Source: Brevibacillus reuszeri
GTDB lineage: Bacteria > Bacillota > Bacilli > Brevibacillales > Brevibacillaceae
Direction of reading: 5' to 3'
Assembly: GCF_001187725.1 (NCBI RefSeq)
Contig: NZ_LGIQ01000011.1
Location: 186,001-250,000 of the forward strand
DNA length: 64,000 nucleotides
Shown: positions 18,810-27,824 of the stretch, piece by piece
Layout of the letters: each line of letters begins with the position of its first letter
Position numbering within the stretch: position 1 is the stretch's first letter
Program-made: the position numbers and the translations under genes
The notes under the pieces: generated by a model
Told to the model about the DNA's origin: nothing
What the model saw: only the letters and a program-made list of their open reading frames with translations
The model's database searches: none

Positions 18810-18849
18810 TAATAGGAGAAGGGGCCCTTCACTTTTTTCATTATTCTTA

Positions 18850-19491
18850 TCAACGAAGTGCGTTTTTCGTATTCACTCTTAGCAATCCTTTGTTTGGCGA
18901 CGCCCACACCAAATGAACGGTATTAAATTTGTAGCGTTCCATATGATGTATATGAATCGGGGAATGCTGAAAAATATTGATCATATTACGATCCAGATGG
19001 CAGCCGACAACGCGTAGGAATACCGGCTTGATGATCTTTTGGGTGCTTCCAATCAATCGGTTTGAACTAAGTCCATGCTCCATTAACAAAATTTGACCGT
19101 CCGGCTTGCACCACCTGTTAAAGGATTCCAACAAACGAACAGGATGTTCGTAACCGCAAAAGGAAAATGTCGAGACGATGGTATCAAATGCGTTTTCAGG
19201 AAACGAAATAGATTCAATATCGGATTGAATGAATGTGGCCCGAACATTGCTAGCCGTGGCGGACTCTTTTGCCTTGGATAACATAGCACCGCTGAAATCG
19301 ACAGCAGTCACATCTACATTTTTTGGGTAAAAGTAAAAATTCGCTCCGGCACCTACAGCTACCTCAAGAACCTTCCCCTTTGCACTCCCGATCAATTTTT
19401 CCCGCCATTTCTTTTCCGACTGCTTTTTCCTTCTCATTTCGTAAATTTTGGATTGATGATCAAATTTACTGATGAGTTTCTCCTTGTCCAT
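18850..19491 (-). CDS. Class I SAM-dependent methyltransferase
   Basis: A 213-residue Rossmann methyltransferase. Motif I is VLEVAVGAGANFYFY near residue 45, followed by the acidic DVTAVDFSGAML, then SDIESISFPENAFDTIVSTF and the post-motif LLMEHGLSS. It resembles UbiE/PmtA-like small-molecule or phospholipid methyltransferases, but the substrate cannot be told. ATG 19491 has GGAGGAGGGG just upstream. A longer frame would start inside the neighbouring fragment of the MBL gene and is not credible. Confidence 0.88.
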   Translation of the reverse strand: MDKEKLISKFDHQSKIYEMRRKKQSEKKWREKLIGSAKGKVLEVAVGAGANFYFYPKNVDVTAVDFSGAMLSKAKESATASNVRATFIQSDIESISFPENAFDTIVSTFSFCGYEHPVRLLESFNRWCKPDGQILLMEHGLSSNRLIGSTQKIIKPVFLRVVGCHLDRNMINIFQHSPIHIHHMERYKFNTVHLVWASPNKGLLRVNTKNALR

Positions 19492-19525
19492 AGTCCCCTC
19501 CTCCAATAAGAGATGATCAGACATT

Positions 19526-19708
19526 ATGTGACAGCGCAACGTAATCAAGCTTTCTCAAATCAATTCTCATCTTTTCTGAATTGCGAATGAACGCATCTGA
19601 GTATCCTACGTCGAACAGTATACTCTTATCTTCCTATTCGATCAAATAAGAAACAGCTGGCTCACCAACAAAGTAGCGGTCGATGTAGGTGTTATTATCA
19701 GCACAGTT
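19526..19708 (-). pseudogene. Degraded duplicate of the 5' end of the MBL-fold hydrolase gene (copy of 2710-2896)
   Basis: About 183 bases closely match 2710-2896, the first about 65 codons of the MBL-fold gene. There are only scattered substitutions and a few small deletions, for example near the start, where the ATTTCAT start region is lost. Both ends stop abruptly. It cannot be translated as a unit. This is a recent partial duplication or a recombination scar, lying immediately upstream of the methyltransferase gene. Confidence 0.88.
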
Positions 19709-19882
19709 TCGTAACATTTATGTGATGATCATGTTTGCTTTCAGATACCCGTTTGACAAACAACTCAAATAAATTGCTATCTGTTCGATTTCCTGTTATT
19801 CTAATAAAGAATTATTTTTGTTCGGAGTGAAGGATAGCATAGGTAAAACTTTTCGTCTTGATGATCCTGAGAGCAAGGATAG

Positions 19883-20121
<239 letters not shown>

Positions 20122-20138
20122 TAATGACAACAAATATA

Positions 20139-20168
20139 AACAGACTCTTTTTTAAGAGTCTGTTTTTT
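20139..20168 (+). terminator. Terminator of the cold shock gene
   Basis: AACAGACTCTT and AAGAGTCTGTT form an 11-base stem followed by a T run. It begins 17 bases after the stop codon. Confidence 0.92.
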
Positions 20169-20340
20169 ATTATCCGGAAAAACAAAATTAAAACCCTACT
20201 CAAGCAAATGAGTAGGGAAATGGTACAGGTACAGAAAATGGTAGAGTCAGTATAACATAGTACACTTGGAATCCCCAAAATTTTATAATTTCAAAAACAA
20301 CGACTAGATCGATGGCATTTATGATCAAGCTCCCGTTACC

Positions 20341-22212
20341 TCAATAAATCAAAATCCCCTTGCCAAGAACAGATTTGTTTTGCACTTGATTCCCCAAAAT
20401 ATAGAGCTTCTTTAAATTGGGCAGCTTCAGTAAAGGCTCTATATTTGAAATCGCGTTATTTTCCAAATGAAGCTCCTCAATTTGCTGCCAATTTTTCATA
20501 AAACTTAATACCCCAAGCGAGGTGTCCTGCATCGTAAAAGAACGCAGAGCCGTAAAATTAGTAAAGTAAGGCATCAGCTTATCTGTTTCATGCAGCCAGT
20601 CTCCATTGCCTATGCGAAAAGATGGCTTATTCAGCGATAAATGTTCCAGCGTATTATTCGCAAAAGGCTTCTCACTATTTAATTGAAACGAACATTTATT
20701 GCAATTTAACGTTTTTACATGCTGCAAATCGAATAATGCACTCGTTTCACTGTAAAAGGACGTCTCATCCAAATTCAATGTTTTCAAATTCGGTAGACGG
20801 TTTAAAGAACGAATGCCTACAAATTCTCCATGCTCCATCACTGAAAGCTGTTCCAACTGGGGAAATTTCACTAAATCTGCCCCATCCAGATTATCAAACG
20901 ACCCGCGTATGTAAACCGTTAAAGATTTTAAAGCGGGTGCCTGTAACTTTGGCAAGAATGAGTCTTTTAATTCCGCTCGTTTTAAATTTGACGCTTTGAT
21001 CGGTGATACAGTGCCACCGAAACCCGGAATTGACAATTCAGTCAGTGAAGGCAAGCTATTCACAACCTCAACAGAATCCACTTGATAGAGAGAAGCTAAC
21101 CGCAGCTTCGTCAGTGATGGCTTATTTCTCAGGGGTTCTAAATTCGTAATGTCAACATTTTCAAGATCAAGCGACTGCAGGTTGGGCATATTTTGTACAA
21201 AATCAAGTGTTTTTAAATTTCTCAACAATGTAAGCTTTAACTTTTGCAATTGACTTAGAGCATAAAACGAACTGAAATCTGTCGCATCACTATTATCGAT
21301 TGTTAATGACGTTAAACCAGTTAATGAAGATAGCCACTTCAAATCATTAACCATTGTTAAAGACAATGATTTTAATGATGACAGCTGATTCAGGATATGG
21401 AAATCGGTAACAGACTCATCCACATATGAAATTTCAAGCGACTGCAGATTCGGGAACTGTAATAATAAAGCCATTTCCTCATTACTTCGAATTTGTGTGG
21501 AAAGTTCTACGATATTCGCTTTATCGCCAAAATAATGTGCAAACGAACTAAATGATTCGTTAAAGCTGCCTTTATAGCTTTTCAACCCTTGTAAATGTCG
21601 AAAGCTAATTCGGTCACTTTTTGAAATGTAGTATTCATTCATCAGCTTTAACACGGATAGCCCGCTAAATGCCTCAAAGTCTTTTTGTTCGATTCTTTGT
21701 GTATTCAATAGCTTATCCGTAATCACATAGTTGGAGATTTTAGTTTGCTCATTCGTAAACGGATCATCAAAGCTGTAGCCTATGTGCCACTGATCGTTAT
21801 CACGATAAACAGACAAATAGCGAATTGTTGCGATTTCCTCTTCTGTTGGCATCGCTGCCCCTTTATTAAAAATATCCTTTAGGAAAAATAGGAGAACTTC
21901 GCTTTCAGGCATCGTTCGAACAGGCACCTCATTTTGGATGCTGTACTCTGATTGATTGTTGGCCAAAAAGAAAAATCCAGCTAACATACAAATGATGATG
22001 AGCGGCAAAAGAAGGAGCTTTGCGTTCGATTTTGGTCGTGCCTGTGCAGGGGCAGTTCCGTAATAATTATTAATCGTCTGGTCAACATAATAGACGTTAT
22101 TCTCCTTCAACAATAATTCAGTTCCACAATACAGGCATTTGATCTTCTTCTTCCCTTCTTTATATTCAACGTCCCCCTGACAATTGGGACAACTTAATTT
22201 AATGAATTCCAC
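20341..22212 (-). CDS. Leucine-rich-repeat membrane protein with N-terminal zinc ribbon
   Basis: A 623-residue protein. It starts with a zinc ribbon (CPNCQG at 8-13 and CLYCGTE at 27-33), then one membrane helix near residues 67-84 (LLLLPLIIICMLAGFFFL). A large region of at least 15 leucine-rich repeats follows, of the type LQSLDLENVDITNLEPL. The ribbon would be cytoplasmic and the repeats outside. No enzyme motif is seen; LRR surfaces usually bind proteins. The start is GTG with GGAGGG upstream. AT-rich codon use differs from the neighbouring rtcB, suggesting accessory origin. Function unknown. Confidence 0.85.
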   Translation of the reverse strand: MEFIKLSCPNCQGDVEYKEGKKKIKCLYCGTELLLKENNVYYVDQTINNYYGTAPAQARPKSNAKLLLLPLIIICMLAGFFFLANNQSEYSIQNEVPVRTMPESEVLLFFLKDIFNKGAAMPTEEEIATIRYLSVYRDNDQWHIGYSFDDPFTNEQTKISNYVITDKLLNTQRIEQKDFEAFSGLSVLKLMNEYYISKSDRISFRHLQGLKSYKGSFNESFSSFAHYFGDKANIVELSTQIRSNEEMALLLQFPNLQSLEISYVDESVTDFHILNQLSSLKSLSLTMVNDLKWLSSLTGLTSLTIDNSDATDFSSFYALSQLQKLKLTLLRNLKTLDFVQNMPNLQSLDLENVDITNLEPLRNKPSLTKLRLASLYQVDSVEVVNSLPSLTELSIPGFGGTVSPIKASNLKRAELKDSFLPKLQAPALKSLTVYIRGSFDNLDGADLVKFPQLEQLSVMEHGEFVGIRSLNRLPNLKTLNLDETSFYSETSALFDLQHVKTLNCNKCSFQLNSEKPFANNTLEHLSLNKPSFRIGNGDWLHETDKLMPYFTNFTALRSFTMQDTSLGVLSFMKNWQQIEELHLENNAISNIEPLLKLPNLKKLYILGNQVQNKSVLGKGILIY

Positions 22213-22591
22213 TGGACGCCCTCCTACTATCCTTATCTCTGAAAGCTAATTCGCTTGTTTTTAAAATCATATCACGAATTGGAGAATATTGGGTGGGTTG
22301 CGGAAGATGTTAATTATGAAAATCATTAAGATTCAGCAGGACTGGGCCGTGCCGAAGTGCTCCCAGCAACGATTCTTGAACAAGCAGTCAGCTATTTACT
22401 CTCGTTTAACTGAAAGTGGAGTTGCATGTTGACGAGGTCTATCGGCGAAAAGTAAGAAGAACCCTTTCGCCCAGCTCCTTCTTACGATGATCATACAGTC
22501 GCCAAAGAACCCCAATCGTAACTGTTGACTTCAAATCCCTCGCCGCTTCGCTTTAGTGTTGGGTAATGATGGGCCGGTAATTTGATATTTT
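22213..22591. other. Gene-poor region between the LRR gene and the rtcB unit
   Basis: No convincing gene. It contains a dyad GTAAGAAG/CTTCTTAC (22452-22485). Near 22350-22412 there is a short open stretch reading EVLPATILEQAVSYLL without a start codon, which could be a gene remnant. Confidence 0.4.
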
Positions 22592-22633
22592 TGTCAATAA
22601 TGATTGACAGTAAAAATTACCCAATAGTACTAT
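22592..22633 (+). promoter_or_regulatory. Promoter with overlapping operator for the rtcB unit
   Basis: TTGACA (22604-22609), 18 bases, TACTAT (22628-22633) form a sigma-A promoter. The -35 box is one arm of a perfect dyad TGTCAAT-AATG-ATTGACA (22592-22609), so a repressor bound there would block the polymerase. No regulator gene is adjacent. Confidence 0.6.
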
Positions 22634-22667
22634 AGGTACCAAGAAACGAAAGGAGGAGGAGACGAAC

Positions 22668-22865
22668 ATGCTCGCTTACGAGAAGAAGCACTGGATGCTA
22701 ATACTGGGAAACCTGCATGTGCTACCGGATCGATTCCGCAATCGGTCGACTGAGCACCTGTTCGGCAAGCTCCAACTCCATAATGATGACTTTTACGCGA
22801 TGTATCAACGGATAATTGTGTTGTTCACAGGTCTCTGCCCCCGCATCCTACTACGTTGCGGATAA
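22668..22865 (+). CDS. Hypothetical 65-residue protein upstream of rtcB
   Basis: ATG 22668 has an excellent AAAGGAGGAGG and is the first frame after the promoter. The peptide starts MLAYEKKHWMLILGNLHVLP. No family is recognised. It may be a small regulatory product or the 5' part of a larger broken gene, because the following 150 bases carry no clear continuation. Expression signals favour translation; function is unknown. Confidence 0.45.
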   Translation: MLAYEKKHWMLILGNLHVLPDRFRNRSTEHLFGKLQLHNDDFYAMYQRIIVLFTGLCPRILLRCG

Positions 22866-22897
22866 TGCCCTGCGATAACACGATCGTTCAAAGCGTA

Positions 22898-22926
22898 AAG
22901 GCTGCTATCAAGGCGGCCTTTCTTCA
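22898..22926 (+). terminator. Hairpin between the small ORF and rtcB, possible attenuator
   Basis: AAAGGCTGC, seven bases, GCGGCCTTT then a C/T-rich run. The stem resembles the hairpin of the R1 elements. It could stop or reduce transcription before rtcB. Confidence 0.45.
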
Positions 22927-23016
22927 TGCCCTAGTGAAGAAAGGAGCGTTGAAGCGGCTTTTTCTATTCATAAACAAAGAACATCTGTCCCTAAACCAAA
23001 CAAAGGTGGTTTTATA

Positions 23017-24492
23017 TTGAGAGAAACTCCGGTTAAATATTTCATTAATACGGACGTGAAAGTAGAAAACAATGCTGTAGAGGAGCTTCATCGGCTTTTA
23101 GAGGTGAATGAAACGATTGAAACACTGCAAAAGCATTCGCCGGGTTATTTTGACGATTCTGATGCCGGAGTTCTTGAGGTTGCCATTACGCCTGATTTTC
23201 ATAAAGGGAGTGGCATTCCCGTCGGAACAACGTTGTTTACGCGCGGGTTTGTGCTGCCGCAAGCGATTGGCAACGATATTAACTGCGGTATGCGTCTTTA
23301 TGTCACCGACCTAAGCGAGGAACAGATTCGAACACATTTGGATGCCATTGAGCGTAATGTTCGTCATGTATTTTTCGAAGGGGCCCGCAATATTCCAATG
23401 ACACGCCGTATGCGCGAAAAAATGTTCAAAGAAGGCTTGATCGGTATACTAGACAGTCACAAAGAAGCTCGTGGCGAGGGGATTTGGCATTATTACAACG
23501 AGAAGCAGCAAGAGCTGGATCTGAATCATGTCAATAAAATGGGTTCATTTATAGCGGAATCCACGATTGGGCTTGATGATTTTCTCGGTCCTGCCGAGCT
23601 CTCCAGAGATGCGCAAATCGGCTCTCTTGGCGGAGGCAACCATTTTTTCGAAATCCAAGTGGTTCAAAAAGTGCATCAAGGTTCAATCGCTGGTCAGTGG
23701 GGGTTGAAGGAGGGGCAAGTCGTCCTTATGATTCACACCGGCTCGGTTTCGATCGGCTACCACAGTGGCGCATGGATTAAAGAGATGCTGAAACAGATGT
23801 ACCCGGCTTCATTGAAACATCCGGGTAACGGGATGTACCCTCTTCCGCTTTCGGAGCGTTTTGAACCGCAGTGGAACATGTTTTGGAATCTCCTTCACAA
23901 TGCGGCGAACTTTGCATTTGCCAATCGATTGATGTTGGGGCTGATGATGTACAAGTCGATTTCGGATGTGCTGGGCGATTTTGAACACAAGCTGTTGTAC
24001 GATGCCCCCCATAACTATTTATGGGAAGAGCAGTTGGAGCAAGTGGGCGGATTTCTGCATCGCAAAGGATCGTGTACGGCAAAATCTGCCGTGCAAATGA
24101 TGGGCACGCCGTTTCAATATACGGGCGAACCCGTGTTCATCCCCGGCTCCATGGGGTCGCACAGCTTTATTTTGGCGGGACTCGGTAATCGGGAAAGCTT
24201 ATTTAGCGCCAGCCATGGCGCAGGTCGTGCACTTTCGCGCGGCGACGCTGTTAAAGTGGACGATGCCAAGTTTCGCGAGTTTCTGGCCCAATTCAGAGTC
24301 ATCAATCCGATTGATCCCAAGCGGACGAACTTGCGCGGACGGAGCGATATTTTGAAAAAGTGGGAAGAAGAATTGAAGAAAGAAGCGCCTTACGCCTATA
24401 AAGATATTACACCGGTTATTCAGTCGCATGTCGATCATGGCATGGCTACGATTGTGGCCGAAGTGGCGCCGATTGCAACCGTGAAAGGGTAA
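23017..24492 (+). CDS. rtcB: RtcB family RNA ligase
   Basis: A 491-residue RtcB, which joins 2',3'-cyclic phosphate (3'-phosphate) and 5'-OH RNA ends using GTP and Mn2+. Family signatures are visible: FHKGSGIPVGTT, the metal-binding NDINCGMRL near residue 90, GGGNHFFEIQ near 208, HTGS, and SHGAGRALSR near 403, which carries the guanylated histidine. Length fits the family. The start is TTG with AAAGGTGG seven bases upstream. No RtcA, archease or RtcR is nearby, so its trigger is unknown. The operator-bearing promoter at 22592 suggests it is inducible. Confidence 0.95.
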   Translation: MRETPVKYFINTDVKVENNAVEELHRLLEVNETIETLQKHSPGYFDDSDAGVLEVAITPDFHKGSGIPVGTTLFTRGFVLPQAIGNDINCGMRLYVTDLSEEQIRTHLDAIERNVRHVFFEGARNIPMTRRMREKMFKEGLIGILDSHKEARGEGIWHYYNEKQQELDLNHVNKMGSFIAESTIGLDDFLGPAELSRDAQIGSLGGGNHFFEIQVVQKVHQGSIAGQWGLKEGQVVLMIHTGSVSIGYHSGAWIKEMLKQMYPASLKHPGNGMYPLPLSERFEPQWNMFWNLLHNAANFAFANRLMLGLMMYKSISDVLGDFEHKLLYDAPHNYLWEEQLEQVGGFLHRKGSCTAKSAVQMMGTPFQYTGEPVFIPGSMGSHSFILAGLGNRESLFSASHGAGRALSRGDAVKVDDAKFREFLAQFRVINPIDPKRTNLRGRSDILKKWEEELKKEAPYAYKDITPVIQSHVDHGMATIVAEVAPIATVKG

Positions 24493-24556
24493 GGAACATA
24501 ATTCCATAAAAGAACTGTTATGAATTGAACTAATTTTAGCATGCGATGTTGCTACT

Positions 24557-24657
24557 GTTCAGTCATAATGAAATTTTAGACCGGAACCCCTTATCGTATA
24601 AGGAGTACCGGTCTTTTTAGTCACCAGATATTTGAAAATTAATTCTAGACTATACGT
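24557..24657. repeat. R2 repeat containing the rtcB terminator
   Basis: The hairpin AGACCGG/CCGGTCT with an inner stem (24578-24614) and a T run terminates rtcB. The whole segment, from TTCAGTCATAATGAAA to the TCTAGACTAT region, resembles 31190-31290, which has the same hairpin plan with differing stem sequence. This defines a second dispersed repeat. Confidence 0.6.
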
Positions 24658-24668
24658 CAGAATGAAGC

Positions 24669-25867
24669 CTACTTTTTCACTACCATTTCGTACAGGGTAT
24701 CAATCAGTGCTTCCTCCACGTTGTTGAAAGAGCCCCGCGTGCCATCCGATGCATTCGAGCCATTTGTCACGAAAATAATGCCAAAGTCTTCTTCACGGCT
24801 AAAGTACAAGCCTGAGTAAAGCCCATAAGCGCTGCCACCGTGACCAAACATCCGTTTCGTTGGAATAAAATCATCTGTAATATGGAACTGCAAACCGATC
24901 GCATGGAAGCCCTGATCATTTCCCTCTTGCTCCCATTGTGTGGAGAGCATGAGCTCAACGGTTTCTGGCTGCAAGATGCTTGTTCCGTTGAAGCTGCCAC
25001 CTTGCATAAATGCCAGCATAAATTTGCTTAACTCTCGCGCGTTCGTGCGAAGCCCCCCTTGCGGTCCAAAGAGGGAACCATTTGTTCCTGGTGCAACATT
25101 TGACCAATCAATCGGCTCTGGCATCACGCCTTTGCAATCATCGACACCCGAGATAAATTGCCCTTCCTGCAAACTATAGATAACACCAAGCCTATTGATA
25201 TCGGCCAGTGCCTGCACATTGAAGTCAGATACGGTCATTCCGAGAGGTCGAAGAATGTGATCTCGGCAATACTCATCAAAACTCTCTCCAGACAGTCTCT
25301 CTACCAAAGCTGCAACGATCATAGAGCCGAGGTTGGAATAGGCAAAGCAGCGTGGATCACCGGGCTTGAACGAACTCCATAAGCTTTCTACATACAAGGA
25401 GCCGTATGGTACGAGCAGATCCTCCATGGTCGGTGGGTCTGATTTGCGAGATGCTTTCGAGAAGACCACATAGCGTTCGCCACCTGTCTCATCCTCGTTT
25501 AAGCTCGTTGTATGTGTCAACAGCTGGCGGAACGTTATGGGAACATCAGGGTGATGTGGATTGCGGAAGGTGAAGCCCAAGTAATCACTTACGTCATCAT
25601 CCAGTTGAAACTTTCCCTGTTCATACTGCTGCATCAACGAAGTGGCGACAAACAGCTTGGATATGGAAGCGATACGGAAAACGCTGTCCTCCGTTACGAC
25701 AATCTCTCTATCTAGATCAGACCATATTCATTGGACCAAACGACTTGGTTTTCTTTCACGACGGCTGCCGAAACACCGACTATCTGAAAGGTCTCCATTA
25801 ATGCGACTATTTTCTTGTCCACTTCCCTAGCCAGTTCTGGTGCAGGTGGTTGCTTCCAAATACTCAT
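24669..25867 (-). pseudogene. Beta-lactamase-family serine hydrolase with a frameshift
   Basis: A class C beta-lactamase/D-aminopeptidase-like serine hydrolase. The catalytic SISK tetrad is in FRIASISKLF, the YxN motif is FAYSNLG, and the third motif is FGHGGSAYGL. The 5' part (ATG 25867, MSIWKQPPAPEL onward) reads into a TAG at 25714-25712. The rest, from DLDREIVVTEDSVF, is in another frame. A single missing base near 25712-25720 explains both. With the frames joined the protein would be about 399 residues, normal for the family. It is either a recently inactivated gene or a sequencing error. Confidence 0.8.
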
Positions 25868-26008
25868 CTCGTAAAACTCCCCCTTCAGTATCTTTTCCCT
25901 TTATTTATCCTGCCCGTTTGGCAGAACGAGGCAGCCCATCGAATCACCTGTTGCCTCGTCTTAGTTACTCATTTACCTATCGTACAGATAACGAAGTCAA
26001 GAACTTTT

Positions 26009-26650
26009 TCAAAAGACAACTCCCAGTTTCGAGAGAACCCGATCCATTTCATGAAAATGTTGTTCGTCACTTGAAGCATACATCAAAATACTATCGTCCT
26101 TATTCATTACCACAATTACGCTGTCATCGTAATTCCCATAAAATTCGATGCCAATCCAATGCCGAAAGGAAACACCTTTGTATTTAAAATGTTCACGAAT
26201 AAACTCCAAGCCGGTTTGTTCTATGGAATAGAACGATTCACAGCCGTATTCAAGAGCGAACACGGTTTGCAAATAGGCCATCGCAAGAAAAAAATCGGTC
26301 AATGTTTCAAATTCCTTTTTCCATTCTTTTTCATCGTAACTCATATAGACAGGGGGATTGGTCCTGGATATATCGTTCTTATGAATCCCCCAAACACAGA
26401 CACGCTGATTCTCGCAATAAAAAATTAAATACTCGCTATGTTTGAAGTATTGGAATTGATCGGGCTTAATCAAACGATCCTGTGTATGATTCAGCCGCTC
26501 GTCTTTTCCAAGTTCCAAATAATAATCTATAAACACCTGGGGCAATTCACCAAAAATATTTTTAACAGTTTGTATCTCGTCATGACTGAACCCGTTTCGT
26601 TTTGTAATACGAAACAGTTTTTTAATCATTGTAAAATCAGTCATCCGCAT
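26009..26650 (-). CDS. SMI1/KNR4 (SUKH)-like protein
   Basis: About 213 residues, soluble. The N-terminus (IKKLFRITKRNGFSHDEI, then LPQVFIDYYLELGKDERLN) and the following VYMSYDEKEWKKEFETLTDF pattern fit the SUKH superfamily. Many bacterial members of that family are immunity proteins to polymorphic toxins. No toxin gene is adjacent. ATG 26650 and ATG 26644 are both usable; AAGGAT and AAGGTG respectively lie about eight bases upstream. AT-rich composition contrasts with the GC-rich gene downstream, and an R1 pair lies on its 5' side. Confidence 0.65.
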   Translation of the reverse strand: MRMTDFTMIKKLFRITKRNGFSHDEIQTVKNIFGELPQVFIDYYLELGKDERLNHTQDRLIKPDQFQYFKHSEYLIFYCENQRVCVWGIHKNDISRTNPPVYMSYDEKEWKKEFETLTDFFLAMAYLQTVFALEYGCESFYSIEQTGLEFIREHFKYKGVSFRHWIGIEFYGNYDDSVIVVMNKDDSILMYASSDEQHFHEMDRVLSKLGVVF

Positions 26651-26781
26651 CACACCTTATCCTTGTATCATTTTCCATCGATTGACTTAAGTATATTTCA
26701 AGTCAGCCTCCTTATCCATAATTCGGACCGTTCTGCGGGAAACTACTAACTCCGAATCAGTTGCTTTTTTGCAATTCTGTT

Positions 26782-26860
26782 GTTAACAAAGGCTGCCAGT
26801 ATTAACATCGGCAGCCTTTGTTTGTGTTTGTACCGATATTGAACCCGTTAGTTGAGTAAC
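26782..26860. repeat. R1 element, first of two back-to-back copies
   Basis: GTTAACAAAGGCTGCC, loop, CGGCAGCCTTTG, then TTTGTGTTTGT, CGATATTGAACCCGTTAG and TTGAGTAACG. The right end is shared with the next copy. Confidence 0.8.
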
Positions 26861-26922
26861 GAAAAAAACGGCTGCCATCGCAAGCAACCGTTATTAAACT
26901 ATGGAATCCCGTTAGCGTAACA
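26844..26922. repeat. R1 element, second of two back-to-back copies
   Basis: Begins with the CCCGTTAGTTGAGTAACG that ends the previous copy. It continues with the hairpin ACGGCTGCC/GCAACCGT and ends ACTATGGAATCCCGTTAGCG. It lies directly 3' of the DHFR-like gene. Confidence 0.75.
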
Positions 26923-26932
26923 CCTTATACGG

Positions 26933-27502
26933 CTATTTCTCCAACTCATAGCGGGCCGCGATAATGCCCGACTTGAGCGTTCGGCTGGACAGAAGCTTAA
27001 GCCTGATTTTCTCGCCGCCGCCATCGAATAAAGATTTTCCGCCGCCCAGGACGACCGGACAAATTGTAAGCAGGAATTCGTCGATCAGGCCGAGCTTAAG
27101 CAGCGTCTTCGCCGCTCCCGGGCTGCCGAAGATAACGAGATTTTTGCCGGGCTGCTCCTTAAGTACCTTGATTTCCTCTGCGATGTTGTCCTTGATCAGC
27201 ATCGTATTGTTCCATTCCACCTTGTCCATCGTGCCGGAAATGACGATCTTCTTAACATCCTGCAGCCATTTGGCATGCTCGATATCGTGCCTCGACGCAT
27301 TCGGATTGTCCAGCTCCGTGGGCCAGTAGCTCTCCATCATGCGATACGTCGTGCGTCCGTAAACGGGAGCTCCGACTTCGGATACGATCTCCTCGGCGTA
27401 TTTCTCTAATTCCTCGTTGTACGGAATCCAATCGAGACCTCCGTTCGAATCCGACGCATACCCGTCCAGCGACACATGCATGAACAATACGAGTTTTCTC
27501 AT
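26933..27502 (-). CDS. Dihydrofolate reductase-family (RibD C-terminal-like) protein
   Basis: 189 residues of the YyaP/YwjB type, an NADPH-binding DHFR-like fold. It begins MRKLVLFMHVSLDGYASD, with GAPVYGRTTYRMMESYWP and the nucleotide-binding GSPGAAKTLLKLGLIDEF. It ends with the LGGGKSLF motif near residue 155. The substrate is unknown; these are not housekeeping DHFRs. ATG 27502 has GGAGGAG eight bases upstream and matches the family start. It is GC-rich compared with neighbours. Its 3' end touches the R1 pair. Confidence 0.88.
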   Translation of the reverse strand: MRKLVLFMHVSLDGYASDSNGGLDWIPYNEELEKYAEEIVSEVGAPVYGRTTYRMMESYWPTELDNPNASRHDIEHAKWLQDVKKIVISGTMDKVEWNNTMLIKDNIAEEIKVLKEQPGKNLVIFGSPGAAKTLLKLGLIDEFLLTICPVVLGGGKSLFDGGGEKIRLKLLSSRTLKSGIIAARYELEK

Positions 27503-27765
27503 GTCCGTTTCTCCTCCAATTTCGAATTTATTTTGTTCGATTTTTTTGGCCGTTTGCCCGCGTTTCATCCTGCTGTTACGTTCATGATAAATCATTACGT
27601 TGCGTAAGGTTCAAGTGGAAATCTGGATTTTTTTGAAGACAACAATGTTGCGCAAAACTGCCATTTAGTTCATCGGGAGCGTTTGCCCCTATAAGTACCG
27701 CCTATGATTCTTTGCCTTCGATTTCGATACACATTAATTTTAATATTTACTAATACTTTTCAATG
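27503..27765. other. Intergenic region between the DHFR-like and oxidoreductase genes
   Basis: No gene is seen. The minus-strand frame can be extended upstream of 27502 but this is leader sequence without family match. AT-rich DNA with poly-T tracts. Confidence 0.4.
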
Positions 27766-27806
27766 AAAAAAAAGTGAATCCAAGCATCTGTAGAATGCTT
27801 GGATTC
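27766..27806 (-). terminator. Terminator of the MDR oxidoreductase gene
   Basis: GAATCCAAGCAT/ATGCTTGGATTC forms a perfect 12-base stem with a 7-base loop. On the minus strand it is followed by a run of eight U residues. Confidence 0.92.
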
Positions 27807-27824
27807 GCTTCTCCCTATCGCTTC

